From: Herbidospora solisilvae
GTDB lineage: Bacteria; Actinomycetota; Actinomycetes; Streptosporangiales; Streptosporangiaceae
NCBI RefSeq assembly: GCF_009901565.1
Contig: NZ_WXEW01000001.1
Span: forward strand, 434,001 to 498,000
Direction: 5' to 3'
Length of the DNA: 64,000 nucleotides
In this document: one piece after another, positions 44,925 through 53,891 of the stretch
Layout of the letters: every line of letters starts with the position of its first letter
How positions within the stretch are numbered: the first letter of the stretch is position 1
Program-made: the position numbers and the translations under genes
The notes under the pieces: model-generated
Seen by the model: only the letters and a program-made list of their open reading frames with translations
Database searches by the model: none
Told to the model about the DNA's origin: nothing

Positions 44925-46057
44925 GACGGCAACCCCAGTTTCGATGTGGCGACGAAGTAGAGCATGATCTCCGAGGAGCCCTGGGCGAGCGTGAGCCCGG
45001 GCGCCTCCCGGAACGCGGCGTCGAAGACGCCGTCGGCGATCGCGTCGGGGTCGCGCGCGTCGAGCAGCGCCTGCGGTCCGAGCAGCTCGACCGCGGCCAC
45101 CGACACCTCCTTGGCCGTCTCGGACGTGTACCACTTGGCGGTCGCCGAGTGGATCTCGTCGGGTTTCCCCTCGTGCAGGTTGGCGATGCACCGCCAGGCC
45201 AGCAGCCGTGCCGCGCGCACCCGGGTCTCCAGCCGCTCCAGGCGTTCCGCGCTCCCCGGCGGCGCGTGCTCGCGCAGCGCGGCCAGCGTGCGTTCGGCCT
45301 TGGCGGAGTGGTCGAGACCGGTGCGCTCGAACGGCAGCACCCGGTTCAGCACCTGCCAGCCGTCGTCGACCTCGCCGAGCACGTCCTCGCGGCCGATCCG
45401 GATCCCGTCGAGCGTGATCAGGTCGAAGCGCTCCTCCGACAGGTTCCACACCGGCTCGATCACGGTGCCCAGGGTGTGCAGCGGGACCAGGAACAGCGTG
45501 ATCCCGGCGTAGTTGACCGGGCCGGTCGAGGTGCGGGCCGCGCACAGCGCGAAGTCGCTGTGCTGCGCCTTCATGTTGTAGATCTTCCGGCCCGTCAGGC
45601 GGTAGCCGTCGCCGTCGGGCTCGGCGCGGGTGGCCAGGGAGCCCAGGTCGGACCCGACGTCGGGCTCGCTGAACAGCACGTTGGCCGTGGTCTCGCCGCG
45701 GGCCAGGCCCGGCAGGTAGCGCTCCTTCTGCTCGTCGGTGCCCATCAGGTTGATGGCGTTGCCGACGATGTCGACGCCCAGGGAGTGCACGTTCTCGGGG
45801 ATGCCGTGGCGGATCATCTCCTCGGTGACGATCGCCTTCTCGACGATCGTGGCCCCCGAGCCGCCGTACCGTTCCGGCCAGTTGATCGCGAGCCAGCCCA
45901 GCTTGCCCAGCCGCCGGTGGACGTCGAGCAGCCCGCTCTCCTCCCCGTACGGCGTCCGCCGCGACTGGGCGATCTCCGCGCGCACCACGTCCTCGCACAG
46001 CAGCGCGCAGACCTTCTCCCGGAAGCCCTCCTGTTCGGGCGTGAAGACCGGCGTCAT
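44921..46057 (-). CDS. Acyl-CoA dehydrogenase, probable catalytic partner subunit
   Basis: 378 residues. FTPEQEGFREKVCALLCEDV, VLFSEPDVGSDLGSLATRAE (flavin site) and YRLTGRKIYNMKAQHSDFAL are standard. The C-terminus ends with LAQGSSEIMLYFVATSKLGL, where the Glu of the SSEI motif is in the usual place for this branch. It overlaps the thioesterase gene and the short dehydrogenase gene by 4 bp each, so all three are coupled. Expected reaction: alpha,beta-desaturation of an acyl or aminoacyl thioester. Confidence 0.88.
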   Translation of the reverse strand: MTPVFTPEQEGFREKVCALLCEDVVRAEIAQSRRTPYGEESGLLDVHRRLGKLGWLAINWPERYGGSGATIVEKAIVTEEMIRHGIPENVHSLGVDIVGNAINLMGTDEQKERYLPGLARGETTANVLFSEPDVGSDLGSLATRAEPDGDGYRLTGRKIYNMKAQHSDFALCAARTSTGPVNYAGITLFLVPLHTLGTVIEPVWNLSEERFDLITLDGIRIGREDVLGEVDDGWQVLNRVLPFERTGLDHSAKAERTLAALREHAPPGSAERLERLETRVRAARLLAWRCIANLHEGKPDEIHSATAKWYTSETAKEVSVAAVELLGPQALLDARDPDAIADGVFDAAFREAPGLTLAQGSSEIMLYFVATSKLGLPS

Positions 46058-46839
46058 CGCACACTCACCTCGCTGAACCTCTCGCGCATCACGGCGGCGA
46101 GCGCCTCGGCGCGCGCCGCCTGGAGCATGGTGTAGTGGTCACCCGCCACCACCTGGACGTCGTCGGCGTAGGGCCGCCACCGGTCGAGCTTGGCCGGTTC
46201 GCAGTCCTCGGCGCAGAGCAGGACCACCCGGCCCTCCACCCGCGTGGGGCGGAAGGCCAGGAGCCCGCGGACGTTCGCCGCGAACACGGGGAACCGCCGG
46301 GCCCGTTCGGCCTCGTCGAGTTCCGCGCCCATCGCGGCGAGGTCGGCGTCGAACCACGCGGCCAGCTCGTCGTCGCCGGGCCTCGACGGCTCGTCGGCGA
46401 CGCCGGTGTCGAGCAGGAACGTCAGCGCGGCCCCGCCGTCGAGGCGGGCCATCTCCAGCGCCACCGCCCCGCCGACCGACCAGCCGCCCAGGTACAGCGG
46501 CCCGTAGGGCCGGACCGCGCGGACCTCGGCCAGGTAGACGGCCGCCAGTTCGGCCAAGTCCCGGTCGCCGGGCACGCCGTCGTGCAGGCCCGAGTCCTCC
46601 AGGGCGTACACCGGCCGGTCGCGGCCCAGGACCGCGGCCAGCGCGACGTAGGGCGCGACCGAGCCGCCGGCGGCGTGCACCAGGAACAGCGGCGGCTCCT
46701 CCAGGCCCATGCCGCCGAGCGGGACCAGCGGGGACTCCGGCCGCCGTTCGGGACGCGGCAGCCGGAGGGCCTCCTCCCGCCTGCGCCGCAGCTCGACCCG
46801 CAGCAGCGCCTGCCGTTTCTCCTCAAGGGTGGCGTCCAT
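46054..46839 (-). CDS. Type II-like thioesterase domain protein of the NRPS cluster
   Basis: 261 residues. After a ~40-residue basic N-terminus, the alpha/beta-hydrolase fold starts at PPLFLVHAAGGSVAPYVALA. Catalytic residues: nucleophile in LGGWSVGGAVALEMA (GWSVGG), Asp likely in LLCAEDCEP, and His in VVAGDHYTMLQ. It resembles the C-terminal release thioesterases of NRPS/PKS more than small editing enzymes. Its start overlaps the C-A-PCP NRPS stop codon by one base, as though a terminal TE domain had become a separate gene. It would release the chain from that NRPS. Confidence 0.88.
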   Translation of the reverse strand: MDATLEEKRQALLRVELRRRREEALRLPRPERRPESPLVPLGGMGLEEPPLFLVHAAGGSVAPYVALAAVLGRDRPVYALEDSGLHDGVPGDRDLAELAAVYLAEVRAVRPYGPLYLGGWSVGGAVALEMARLDGGAALTFLLDTGVADEPSRPGDDELAAWFDADLAAMGAELDEAERARRFPVFAANVRGLLAFRPTRVEGRVVLLCAEDCEPAKLDRWRPYADDVQVVAGDHYTMLQAARAEALAAVMRERFSEVSVR

Positions 46840-49800
46840 CAGCTCTGCTCTTTCAGCAGCCGGTCGAGTTCCTCCTCGGACAGGTCGGCGACCTGCGCCT
46901 CCAGCTTGGCCACCTCGTCGTCGCCGAGCAGCGCGCGCTGCGCGTCGTCGACCTGGGCGGAGAACTGGCTGAGCAGCGGGTAGCTGAACAGCCGCCGGGG
47001 GTCGAGCGTCACCTGGAAGGCGTCGCGCACCCGGGAGATCATCTGGGTCACCTGCAGGGAGTTGCCGCCCAGGACGAAGAAGTTGTCCTGCGCGCCGACG
47101 CTGCCGGGCTCCAGGCTCAGCAGGCCGGTCCAGATCTCGGCGATGCGGCGCTCGGTGTCGGTGGTCAGCTCGACCTTGCCCGCGCCGCCCTCGGGCCGGG
47201 GGTCGGGCAGCTTCCGGTGGTCGATCTTCCCGGCGGAGGTGAGCGGGAGCTGGTCGAGCGCGACGTAGTCGGTGGGCACCATGTGCATGGGCAGCCGCCC
47301 GGCCAGGTGCTCGCGCAGGGCGTCCGGCTCGAACTCGCCGACGACGTAGGCGGCCAGCCACGCCGAGGGGGTGCCCTGGTCGCGCACCGTCACGACGCAC
47401 TGCCGCACGCCCTCGAAGCCCTCGATGGCGTGCTCGATCTCGCCGAGCTCCACGCGCAGGCCGCGCAGCTTCACCTGGCGGTCGGCCCGGCCCAGGAACT
47501 CCAGCTGGCCGTCGGCGTTCCAGCGGGCCAGGTCGCCGGTGGCGTACATGCGCTCGCCGGGCCGGTTGGCGAAGGGATCGGGCCGGAACCTCTCGGCGGT
47601 CTGGTCGGGCCGGCCGAGGTAGCCGACGGCCAGGCCCGCGCCCGCCATGTAGAGCTCGCCGGGCACACCGACCGGCACCGGCCGCAGGCCCTTGTCCAGG
47701 ACGTAGGCGCGCTGGTTGTCCATCGCCCGCCCGATCGGCGGGGTGCCCTCGATCGGCTCCGGCGGGCACAGGTAGTCGACGCAGGTGACCGTGACCTCGG
47801 TCGGGCCGTAGCCGTTGTGGAACTCGCGGCCCGGCCGGCTCCACTTGTTGACCAGCTCGGGGCCGAAGGGCTCCATGCCGATGAAGCAGACCCGCAGGTC
47901 GTCGAGGTTCGACGGGTCGAGCAGCCCGAGCACGGCGGGCGGGATGTCCACCATCGTGACCCGTTCGCGGGCCAGCAGGTCCTGGAGCGAATCGGGGTCG
48001 AGCAGCTCGGCGCGCGGCGCGCCGACGATGGTGCCGCCGGCGGTCAGCGTCGAGAAGACGTCCGAGACGCTCACGTCGAAGGCGGGGTTGGAGAACTGCA
48101 GGATCCGGTCGTCGGACGTGACCTGGAACATGCGCTGGAAGGCGGTGCAGAAGTTGACCACCGCGCGGTGGGGCACCATGACGCCCTTGGGCGTGCCGGT
48201 CGAGCCCGAAGTGTAGATGACGTAGGCGGTGTCCTCGTGCGACACGGTCACCGACGGGGGCGTGCCGGGCCGGCCGTCGAGCGCGTCGGTGTCCAGCAGG
48301 ACGCGGGCCACCTCGGAGGGCACCCGGTCGGCGAGGCCGGAGGTGGTCACGACCACCGGCACCTCGGCGTCGCCGAGCTGGTAGGCCAGCCGGTCGGGCG
48401 GGTACTGCGGGTCGAGCGGCAACCACGCGCCGCCCGCCTTGAGCACGCCGAGCTCGGCGGCCGGCAGGTCGAAGCCGCGCTCCACCAGCACCCCGACCAC
48501 CGTCCCCGGCGTCACCTTGTGCTCCTCGACGAGCACCTGCGCCAGGCGGTTGGACCGCTCGTCGAGCTGCGCGTACGTCAGGTCCTCACCGGCGAAGCGC
48601 ATGGCGACCGCGTCGGGGGCCTCGGCCACGCGCGCGGCGACCAGCTCGTGCAGCAGGCGCTCGTCTCGCTCGCGGGGCTCGGGGTTCCAGGCGGTGAGCA
48701 CCCGCAGGTACTCCTCGTCGGACATGATGTCGAGCTCGTCGATCCGAGCGCCCGGCCGCGACAGCGCGTCGGCCATGACCGTGGTGAAGTGCTCGACGAG
48801 GCCCTCGACCCGTTCGTGGTCGAACAGCTCGGAGGAGTACTCGATCCACACGCCGAGCCCGCCGTCGGGCAGGTCGTTGATCTGGAACGTCAGGTCGAAC
48901 CGGGTCGTCTCGGGCTGCGGGGTGAGCATCTCGACGTCCAGGCCCTGGAACTCCCAGCGCGCGATCATCGGCTCGGGCAGCAGCGTGAACAGGTGGGCGA
49001 CCAGCGGGTTGCGTCCCGGCACCCGCTCGGGGCTGAGCTCCTCGATCATCCGGCCGAACGGCATGTCCTGGCGGGCCATCGCGTCGAGCACGGTGTCGTT
49101 GGTGACGTGCACCAGGTCGCGGAAGACCGGGTTGCCCGCGAGGTTCCCGCGGACCGCCACCGTGTTGGCGAAGAAGCCCATCATGGGTTCGGTCTCCGAG
49201 CGGGTCCGGCCGGAGAAGACGGAGCCGAGCGCGATGTCGTCCTGGCCCGTGTAGCGGTTGATCACGATCTGGTAGCCGGTCATCGTCAAGGCGAGCAGCG
49301 AGACGTTCTCGGACTGGGCCAGGTCGCGGATGCCGCGGGCGAGGTCGTCGGGCAGGCGGCCCTCGTAGATGCGGCCGGCCCCGGTCGGCGCCGAGGGCCG
49401 CTCCCGGTCGCCGCGCCACTCCAGCGGCTCCATCCCGTCGAGCGCCCTGCGCCAGGACTCGATCTGCTTGGCCGGTTCCTCGCTGAGCAGCCAGAGCCGC
49501 TGCCAGGCCGCGAAGTCGGCGGGGTGCAGGGTCAGCTCGGGGAACTGCGCGCCCGGGTCGGCGTAGCGGGTGCTCAGCTCCTCGGCGAACTGGCGCGACG
49601 ACCATCCGTCGATGACGATGTGGTGCCAGACGATGGACAACACGTGGTCGTCGGGGCCCAGGCGCAGCAGGCCGAACCGGTATGGCGGATGGTTGCGCAG
49701 GTCGAACTCCTCGCGCACCTGGCCGTCGATCCAGTCCTGGATCCCGTCCTCGGCCCCGTCGGTGACCGGCAGTTCCCAGTTCTCGGGCGGCGGGTCGACG

Positions 49801-50129
49801 GTCTGGAACGGCACGCCGTGCTCGTCGCCGAACCGGGTGCGCAGGCTCTCGTGGCGGGTCACGATGCCGCGCAGCGCCCCGGAGAGGGCGTCCACGTCGA
49901 GCGGCCCGCGCAGCCGCATCGCGAAGGGGACGTTGTAGACGGGGGCGCCGGCCACCATCTGGTGCAGGAACCACAGGAAACGCTGCTGCTCGGCGATGGC
50001 CATCTTGCCGGTGCGGGGCACCGGGACGATCTTCTCGCGTTCGGCCTTCTCGGCCACGCGCTGGCGGACCTTCCGCTCCAGCAGGGCCCGCTTGATGTCG
50101 CCGACGTTGCGCTCTTCGGGGGTGGACAT
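46839..50129 (-). CDS. NRPS module, C-A-PCP
   Basis: 1096 residues. Condensation domain ~45-480, with the active-site HHIVIDG at 169-175. Adenylation domain ~500-1000: A3 [16 protein letters not shown] near 635-650, A5 NGYGPTEVTVTC, A7 YATGDLARW, A10 PLTSAGKIDHRKL. Carrier protein ~1010-1080, with the phosphopantetheine Ser in LGGNSLQVTQ (near 1023). Reading the ten Stachelhaus positions by eye gives roughly D-V-S-D-C-I-G-V-T-K, which I cannot assign. No epimerase or methyltransferase is present. AAGGAG precedes the ATG. It condenses an upstream acyl or aminoacyl donor with its own amino acid; the adjacent TE probably releases the product. Confidence 0.95.
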   Translation of the reverse strand: MSTPEERNVGDIKRALLERKVRQRVAEKAEREKIVPVPRTGKMAIAEQQRFLWFLHQMVAGAPVYNVPFAMRLRGPLDVDALSGALRGIVTRHESLRTRFGDEHGVPFQTVDPPPENWELPVTDGAEDGIQDWIDGQVREEFDLRNHPPYRFGLLRLGPDDHVLSIVWHHIVIDGWSSRQFAEELSTRYADPGAQFPELTLHPADFAAWQRLWLLSEEPAKQIESWRRALDGMEPLEWRGDRERPSAPTGAGRIYEGRLPDDLARGIRDLAQSENVSLLALTMTGYQIVINRYTGQDDIALGSVFSGRTRSETEPMMGFFANTVAVRGNLAGNPVFRDLVHVTNDTVLDAMARQDMPFGRMIEELSPERVPGRNPLVAHLFTLLPEPMIARWEFQGLDVEMLTPQPETTRFDLTFQINDLPDGGLGVWIEYSSELFDHERVEGLVEHFTTVMADALSRPGARIDELDIMSDEEYLRVLTAWNPEPRERDERLLHELVAARVAEAPDAVAMRFAGEDLTYAQLDERSNRLAQVLVEEHKVTPGTVVGVLVERGFDLPAAELGVLKAGGAWLPLDPQYPPDRLAYQLGDAEVPVVVTTSGLADRVPSEVARVLLDTDALDGRPGTPPSVTVSHEDTAYVIYTSGSTGTPKGVMVPHRAVVNFCTAFQRMFQVTSDDRILQFSNPAFDVSVSDVFSTLTAGGTIVGAPRAELLDPDSLQDLLARERVTMVDIPPAVLGLLDPSNLDDLRVCFIGMEPFGPELVNKWSRPGREFHNGYGPTEVTVTCVDYLCPPEPIEGTPPIGRAMDNQRAYVLDKGLRPVPVGVPGELYMAGAGLAVGYLGRPDQTAERFRPDPFANRPGERMYATGDLARWNADGQLEFLGRADRQVKLRGLRVELGEIEHAIEGFEGVRQCVVTVRDQGTPSAWLAAYVVGEFEPDALREHLAGRLPMHMVPTDYVALDQLPLTSAGKIDHRKLPDPRPEGGAGKVELTTDTERRIAEIWTGLLSLEPGSVGAQDNFFVLGGNSLQVTQMISRVRDAFQVTLDPRRLFSYPLLSQFSAQVDDAQRALLGDDEVAKLEAQVADLSEEELDRLLKEQS

Positions 50130-50143
50130 GATCTCCTTCTCCT

Positions 50144-50320
50144 TCACCGTCGGACGCTCAGCGGACGCAGATCCGTCCACACGCTCGCGATGTGCGCCAG
50201 GCACTCGTCCTTGCCGCCTTCGAAGCCGGCCTCGCGCCAGCCGTTCGGGATCTCGCGGCCGGCCGGCCATATCGAGTACTGCTCCTCGTGGTTGATCACC
50301 ACGGCGAACTGCTCTTCCAT
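50144..50320 (-). CDS. MbtH-like NRPS chaperone
   Basis: 58 residues, slightly shorter than the typical ~65-75. Diagnostic MbtH residues are visible: [17 protein letters not shown] (N-x-E-x-Q-x-S-I-W), [20 protein letters not shown] and [16 protein letters not shown] [10 protein letters not shown]. It binds adenylation domains and supports their folding and activity. It sits between the two NRPS genes (14 and 5 nt gaps), so it can serve either. Confidence 0.95.
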   Translation of the reverse strand: MEEQFAVVINHEEQYSIWPAGREIPNGWREAGFEGGKDECLAHIASVWTDLRPLSVRR

Positions 50321-50325
50321 TGCGC

Positions 50326-53300
50326 CTACCTTTCTTGAGGGACGAAGGCGGAGGTGTCGGACAACGAGCTGAGGTAGCGGTCGAGCGCCCCGAGCGCGTC
50401 GGTCTCCGGGCGGGCGAGCGCGGCCCCGTGGCGGTCGAACCGCCGGATGTCGAAGTGCCGGGATCCGTCGGTGAACATCTCGTCGAACTCGGCGGGAGCG
50501 GCGTCGCCGTCGCCGGACGGGGGCGGCAGCAGCAGGCGGAGCCCGGTGAGCCTGTCGTCGGGCTCGGCGACCGCCTCCAGCCGGTCGCGGAACTCCGCGT
50601 AGCCCACCCGGTCGAGGCCGCAGCGCGCGGCGAGCACGTCGAAGGCGTCGGCGAAGCGCAGCCCGACCGGCCACAACACGTGCATCGCGCCGTCGGGCAC
50701 GTCGACCTCGCCGGTCGCGGCGCCGGCCAGGAACCGGGCGACCACGTCGACCGGGGTCACGTCGGTGGCGGCCCCGGTCGGGAACACGCACCCCGTGCGG
50801 GCGCAGGCGTACAGCAGGTTGTGGGCCAGCGAATCGGGATTGGGCACGCCGGTCTCGCGGTGGGGCCAGACCTCGCCGAGGCGGTAGACCACCGAGGCGA
50901 CGCCCTGGCGGTGCGCCTCGGCGACGAGGCTCTCGGCGACGTACTTCGACCGGTTGTAGCCGTCGGCGGCGACCTCGTCGGGCACCGGGATGCGGTCTTC
51001 GGTGATGGGCGGGCCGCTCCGCCCGGCGGGGGCGAAGATGCTCAGGGTGGACAGCAGGTGCAGGCGGGCGCCGCCCGTGGCGAGCTTGATGAGCTCCTGT
51101 ACGCCCAGCACGTTGGCCGGGCGGTGGTCGAGGTAGCCGGACAGGAAGTTGACCGCGCCGGCGGCGTTGACGATGCCCGACACCGTCGAGGCTAGGGCGT
51201 CGAAGCGCCGCTGGGTCAGCCCGAGCAGGTCCCCGGCCAGGTCGCCGGGGAGGACCTCGACGCGTCCCGACGTGATCGCCATGGGGAGCTGCCGCCAGGC
51301 GGAGGTCAGGCCGTAGCGGTCGAGGACGCCGGTCAGCCGCCGGGCGCCGTCGTCGGCGTCGGCGCACCGGACCAGGCAGACGACCTCGGCGGTGGAGCGG
51401 GTCAGCAGCTCGGCGAGGACGTGCGCGCCGATGAACCCGGTCGCGCCGGTCAGCAGCAGCGTGCGGGGCGGGCGCCACGCGAGGTCCTGCCGGACGTAGG
51501 CCAGCTCGGCGCTGTCGTCGTCGACGCCGCCCTCCAGCCGCGCGGCCTGGGCCCGCACGGTCGGCTCGGCGAGCAGATCGCGTGGCCGGACGGGCCGGCC
51601 GAGCCGTTCGCCGACGGCGGTGACGACCCGGTAGGCCAGCAGCGAGGTGCCTCCGTAGTCGGAGAAGGGCACGACCACGGAGATCCGGTCGCGTTCGAGC
51701 ACCTCGCGCCACGCCGCGCAGACCAGCTCCTCCATGGGGCCGGACGGCGGCTCCACGGGCTCGTCCGAGCCGTCGGCGACGACGAGCGCGGCCAGCGCCT
51801 TGCGGTCGGCCTTGCCGTTGTGGTTGAGCGGGAGCTCGTCGAGCACCACGATCCGGTGCGGGACCTGCTCGGCCGGGAGCTTCCCGGCCGCGTAGCCGCG
51901 CAGTTGCTCCGCCGACGGCGTCTCGCCGGGTGAGCGCGGCGTGACGCAGCTGACCAGCGTGGTGTCGGGCGGCTCGCCGAGCACGACCGCCGTGGCGTCG
52001 CCGACGAGCGGATGCCCGGCCAGGGCCGCGGCGACGTCGCCGAGCTCGACCCGGACCCCGCCGAGCTTGACCTGCTCGTCGATCCGGCCGGCGAAGTGCA
52101 GCAGCCCGTCGTCGCCGGCCCGCGCGAGGTCGCCGGTCCGGTAGAGCCGGGGGCCGGGGATCTGCGGGAACGGGTTGGGCACGAACGTCCGGGCGGTCCG
52201 CGCGGGGTCGCCGAGGTAGCCCGCGCCGACGCACTCGCCGCCGAGGTAGAGCTCGCCGGGGGTGTCGTGCGGGACGGGGTTCAGGTCGTCGTCGAGCAGG
52301 ATCGCGGCGGTGTTGTCGATGGGCAGGCCGATCGGGATCCGGTCGGCGTCCGCGTCGGTGACGTCGTGGAACACCGACCCGATCGAGCACTCCGTCGGCC
52401 CGAAGGTGTTGGTGACCGCGAGGCCCGGCAGCAGCGCGCGCAGCCGGTGGACCACGGCGGGACCGGCCGGTTCGCCGCCGATCAGCATGCGGCGCAGGCC
52501 CGACGTGGCGGCGCGCAGGTCGTCGCGCTCCTCCAGCAGGGCCACGAACGCCGCCAGCACCGAGGGCACGAAGTCGGTGGTCGTGACGCCGTACCGGCCG
52601 ATGGTCGTCGCGGTCTGCTCCAGGTCGAGGATGCCGTCGCGGTCGGGCAGCACGACCTGCCCGCCGGACGTCAGCGGCCACAGCACCTGCCACATCGAGG
52701 AGTCGAACGTGGACCGGCTGTTCTGCAGCGTCACGTGGCCGGCGCCGTCGCCGAACCGGCGCGACATCGTGGTCAGCCGGTTGACCAGGCCGCGGTGGTG
52801 GTTGAGCGCGCACTTGGGCGTGCCCGTCGAGCCGGAGGTGTAGAACCCGTAGATCAGGTCGCCGGGACCGGGCCGGCGCTCGTCCGGCGGCGGTTCGGCC
52901 TCGCCCGGCCCGGCGCAGTCGGCGACCACCGCCGGGACGGCTTCCCGCAGGCCGGCGAGGATCGTCTCGGTCGCCGGGGACACCACGACGGCGGGCGGCG
53001 ACAGTTCCGCCATGATCGCGTTGAGCCGGTCGGCGGGCCAGGCCGGATCGAGCGGCACGAACGCCGCGCCGGTCTTCATCACCCCGAAGAGCGCGGCCGG
53101 GAATTCGCGTCCGTCCGCCACCAGAACGGGGATCAAATGGTGTTTCTCCACCCCGCCGCGGATCAGCCGGCGGGCGGTCGCATTGGCCGCCGCGTCGAGG
53201 TCGGCGTAGCTCATCGTCAGGTCGCGATAGCGAACGGCGGGACGGTCCGGCGCGTTCTCCACCTGTTCACGGAAAAGGTCGAGGACGGTGCTTCTGGAAG

Positions 53301-53382
53301 GGAACTCGCGCGGAGGGCCGAGGAATAAGTGAGCGGCGGGATCGGCGTTTTCGTTCACGTGCGTCTGCTGATGGCGTGGCAT
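50326..53382 (-). CDS. NRPS-like A-PCP-thioester reductase (Lys2/CAR-type)
   Basis: 1018 residues with no condensation domain. Adenylation domain ~30-520 (A3 [17 protein letters not shown] near 175-190, where the usual Gly after PK is Cys; A7 [11 protein letters not shown]10 [13 protein letters not shown]). Carrier protein ~540-610, Ser in [10 protein letters not shown]. Reductase domain ~635-960, an extended SDR with [13 protein letters not shown] for NADPH and YNRSKYVAE as the catalytic YxxxK. This order is that of alpha-aminoadipate and carboxylic acid reductases: load an acid, then reduce it off as an aldehyde. By-eye specificity positions read about D-S-W-D-L-G-T-I-G-K (unassigned). It is the first gene of the leftward operon. 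Confidence 0.92.
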   Translation of the reverse strand: MPRHQQTHVNENADPAAHLFLGPPREFPSRSTVLDLFREQVENAPDRPAVRYRDLTMSYADLDAAANATARRLIRGGVEKHHLIPVLVADGREFPAALFGVMKTGAAFVPLDPAWPADRLNAIMAELSPPAVVVSPATETILAGLREAVPAVVADCAGPGEAEPPPDERRPGPGDLIYGFYTSGSTGTPKCALNHHRGLVNRLTTMSRRFGDGAGHVTLQNSRSTFDSSMWQVLWPLTSGGQVVLPDRDGILDLEQTATTIGRYGVTTTDFVPSVLAAFVALLEERDDLRAATSGLRRMLIGGEPAGPAVVHRLRALLPGLAVTNTFGPTECSIGSVFHDVTDADADRIPIGLPIDNTAAILLDDDLNPVPHDTPGELYLGGECVGAGYLGDPARTARTFVPNPFPQIPGPRLYRTGDLARAGDDGLLHFAGRIDEQVKLGGVRVELGDVAAALAGHPLVGDATAVVLGEPPDTTLVSCVTPRSPGETPSAEQLRGYAAGKLPAEQVPHRIVVLDELPLNHNGKADRKALAALVVADGSDEPVEPPSGPMEELVCAAWREVLERDRISVVVPFSDYGGTSLLAYRVVTAVGERLGRPVRPRDLLAEPTVRAQAARLEGGVDDDSAELAYVRQDLAWRPPRTLLLTGATGFIGAHVLAELLTRSTAEVVCLVRCADADDGARRLTGVLDRYGLTSAWRQLPMAITSGRVEVLPGDLAGDLLGLTQRRFDALASTVSGIVNAAGAVNFLSGYLDHRPANVLGVQELIKLATGGARLHLLSTLSIFAPAGRSGPPITEDRIPVPDEVAADGYNRSKYVAESLVAEAHRQGVASVVYRLGEVWPHRETGVPNPDSLAHNLLYACARTGCVFPTGAATDVTPVDVVARFLAGAATGEVDVPDGAMHVLWPVGLRFADAFDVLAARCGLDRVGYAEFRDRLEAVAEPDDRLTGLRLLLPPPSGDGDAAPAEFDEMFTDGSRHFDIRRFDRHGAALARPETDALGALDRYLSSLSDTSAFVPQER

Positions 53383-53891
53383 CGTGCTTCCATGGTCAGG
53401 TCAGACAGATCAGACACTATTCAGATGGGTGCGAAAATGCTTTTGAGCGTGACCGCATGCTCCCTTCGCGGAACGATTGAGTAACCCTCATTCGGGGGGT
53501 TACGGGTTACTCCATACTGTGTCAGCCGGACCGGATCCGCAAGCCCAGACATGGGGCGACTTGCCTGAAGTGCTGGCTCTACCTGCGTGAACCGTGCTCC
53601 TAGCCGCACCGGGAGGGCGTGGTGCGGCGGCAGGCGTCCGAGCGCCCCGATACCCGAGCCCGCGAGGGCTAATCCAGGATTCGCGTTTTCCGTGCGAAAT
53701 TCCTCGAAAAACGCCGATGACCAGCGGAGAATCGGATCGACGATCATCGGGCCGATTCGGCCCGCACCTCATCAGTAACAGGAGACGACTTACGGACCAT
53801 CAGCGCTCAGGGCGTGCGGACTTGATTTCCATGGGTATGGTGGGCAAGGCTTGACATATCGCCAGTAATCCCCCAGCGCAAGGAGGAGGTC
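53383..53891. other. 509-bp divergent intergenic region of the biosynthetic cluster
   Basis: It contains no convincing gene. It separates the leftward NRPS operon from the rightward ArgG-like operon and must hold both promoters. The clearest structure is the GTAACCC/GGGTTAC repeat cluster at 53481-53514. A TTGACA at 53851 lacks a good -10 partner. AGGAGGAGG at 53881-53889 is the ribosome site of the rightward gene. Confidence 0.6.
53481..53514. promoter_or_regulatory. GTAACCC / GGGTTAC / GGGTTAC repeat cluster
   Basis: GTAACCC (53481-53487), then GGGTTAC (53497-53503) and GGGTTAC again (53504-53510), forms one inverted repeat with a 9-bp spacer plus a tandem copy. The string GGTTACTCCA at 53505-53514 recurs at 57348-57357 before cysD. 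This is a candidate binding site for a cluster regulator. Confidence 0.45.

Noticed and set aside
46839-53382. Naming the NRPS substrates from the by-eye specificity codes
   Set aside because: The extracted ten-residue codes do not match any code I can recall with confidence, and alignment by eye may be off by one at some positions.
53851-53880. TTGACA at 53851 as the -35 box of the ArgG-like operon
   Set aside because: No acceptable -10 hexamer lies 16-19 bp downstream before the ribosome site.
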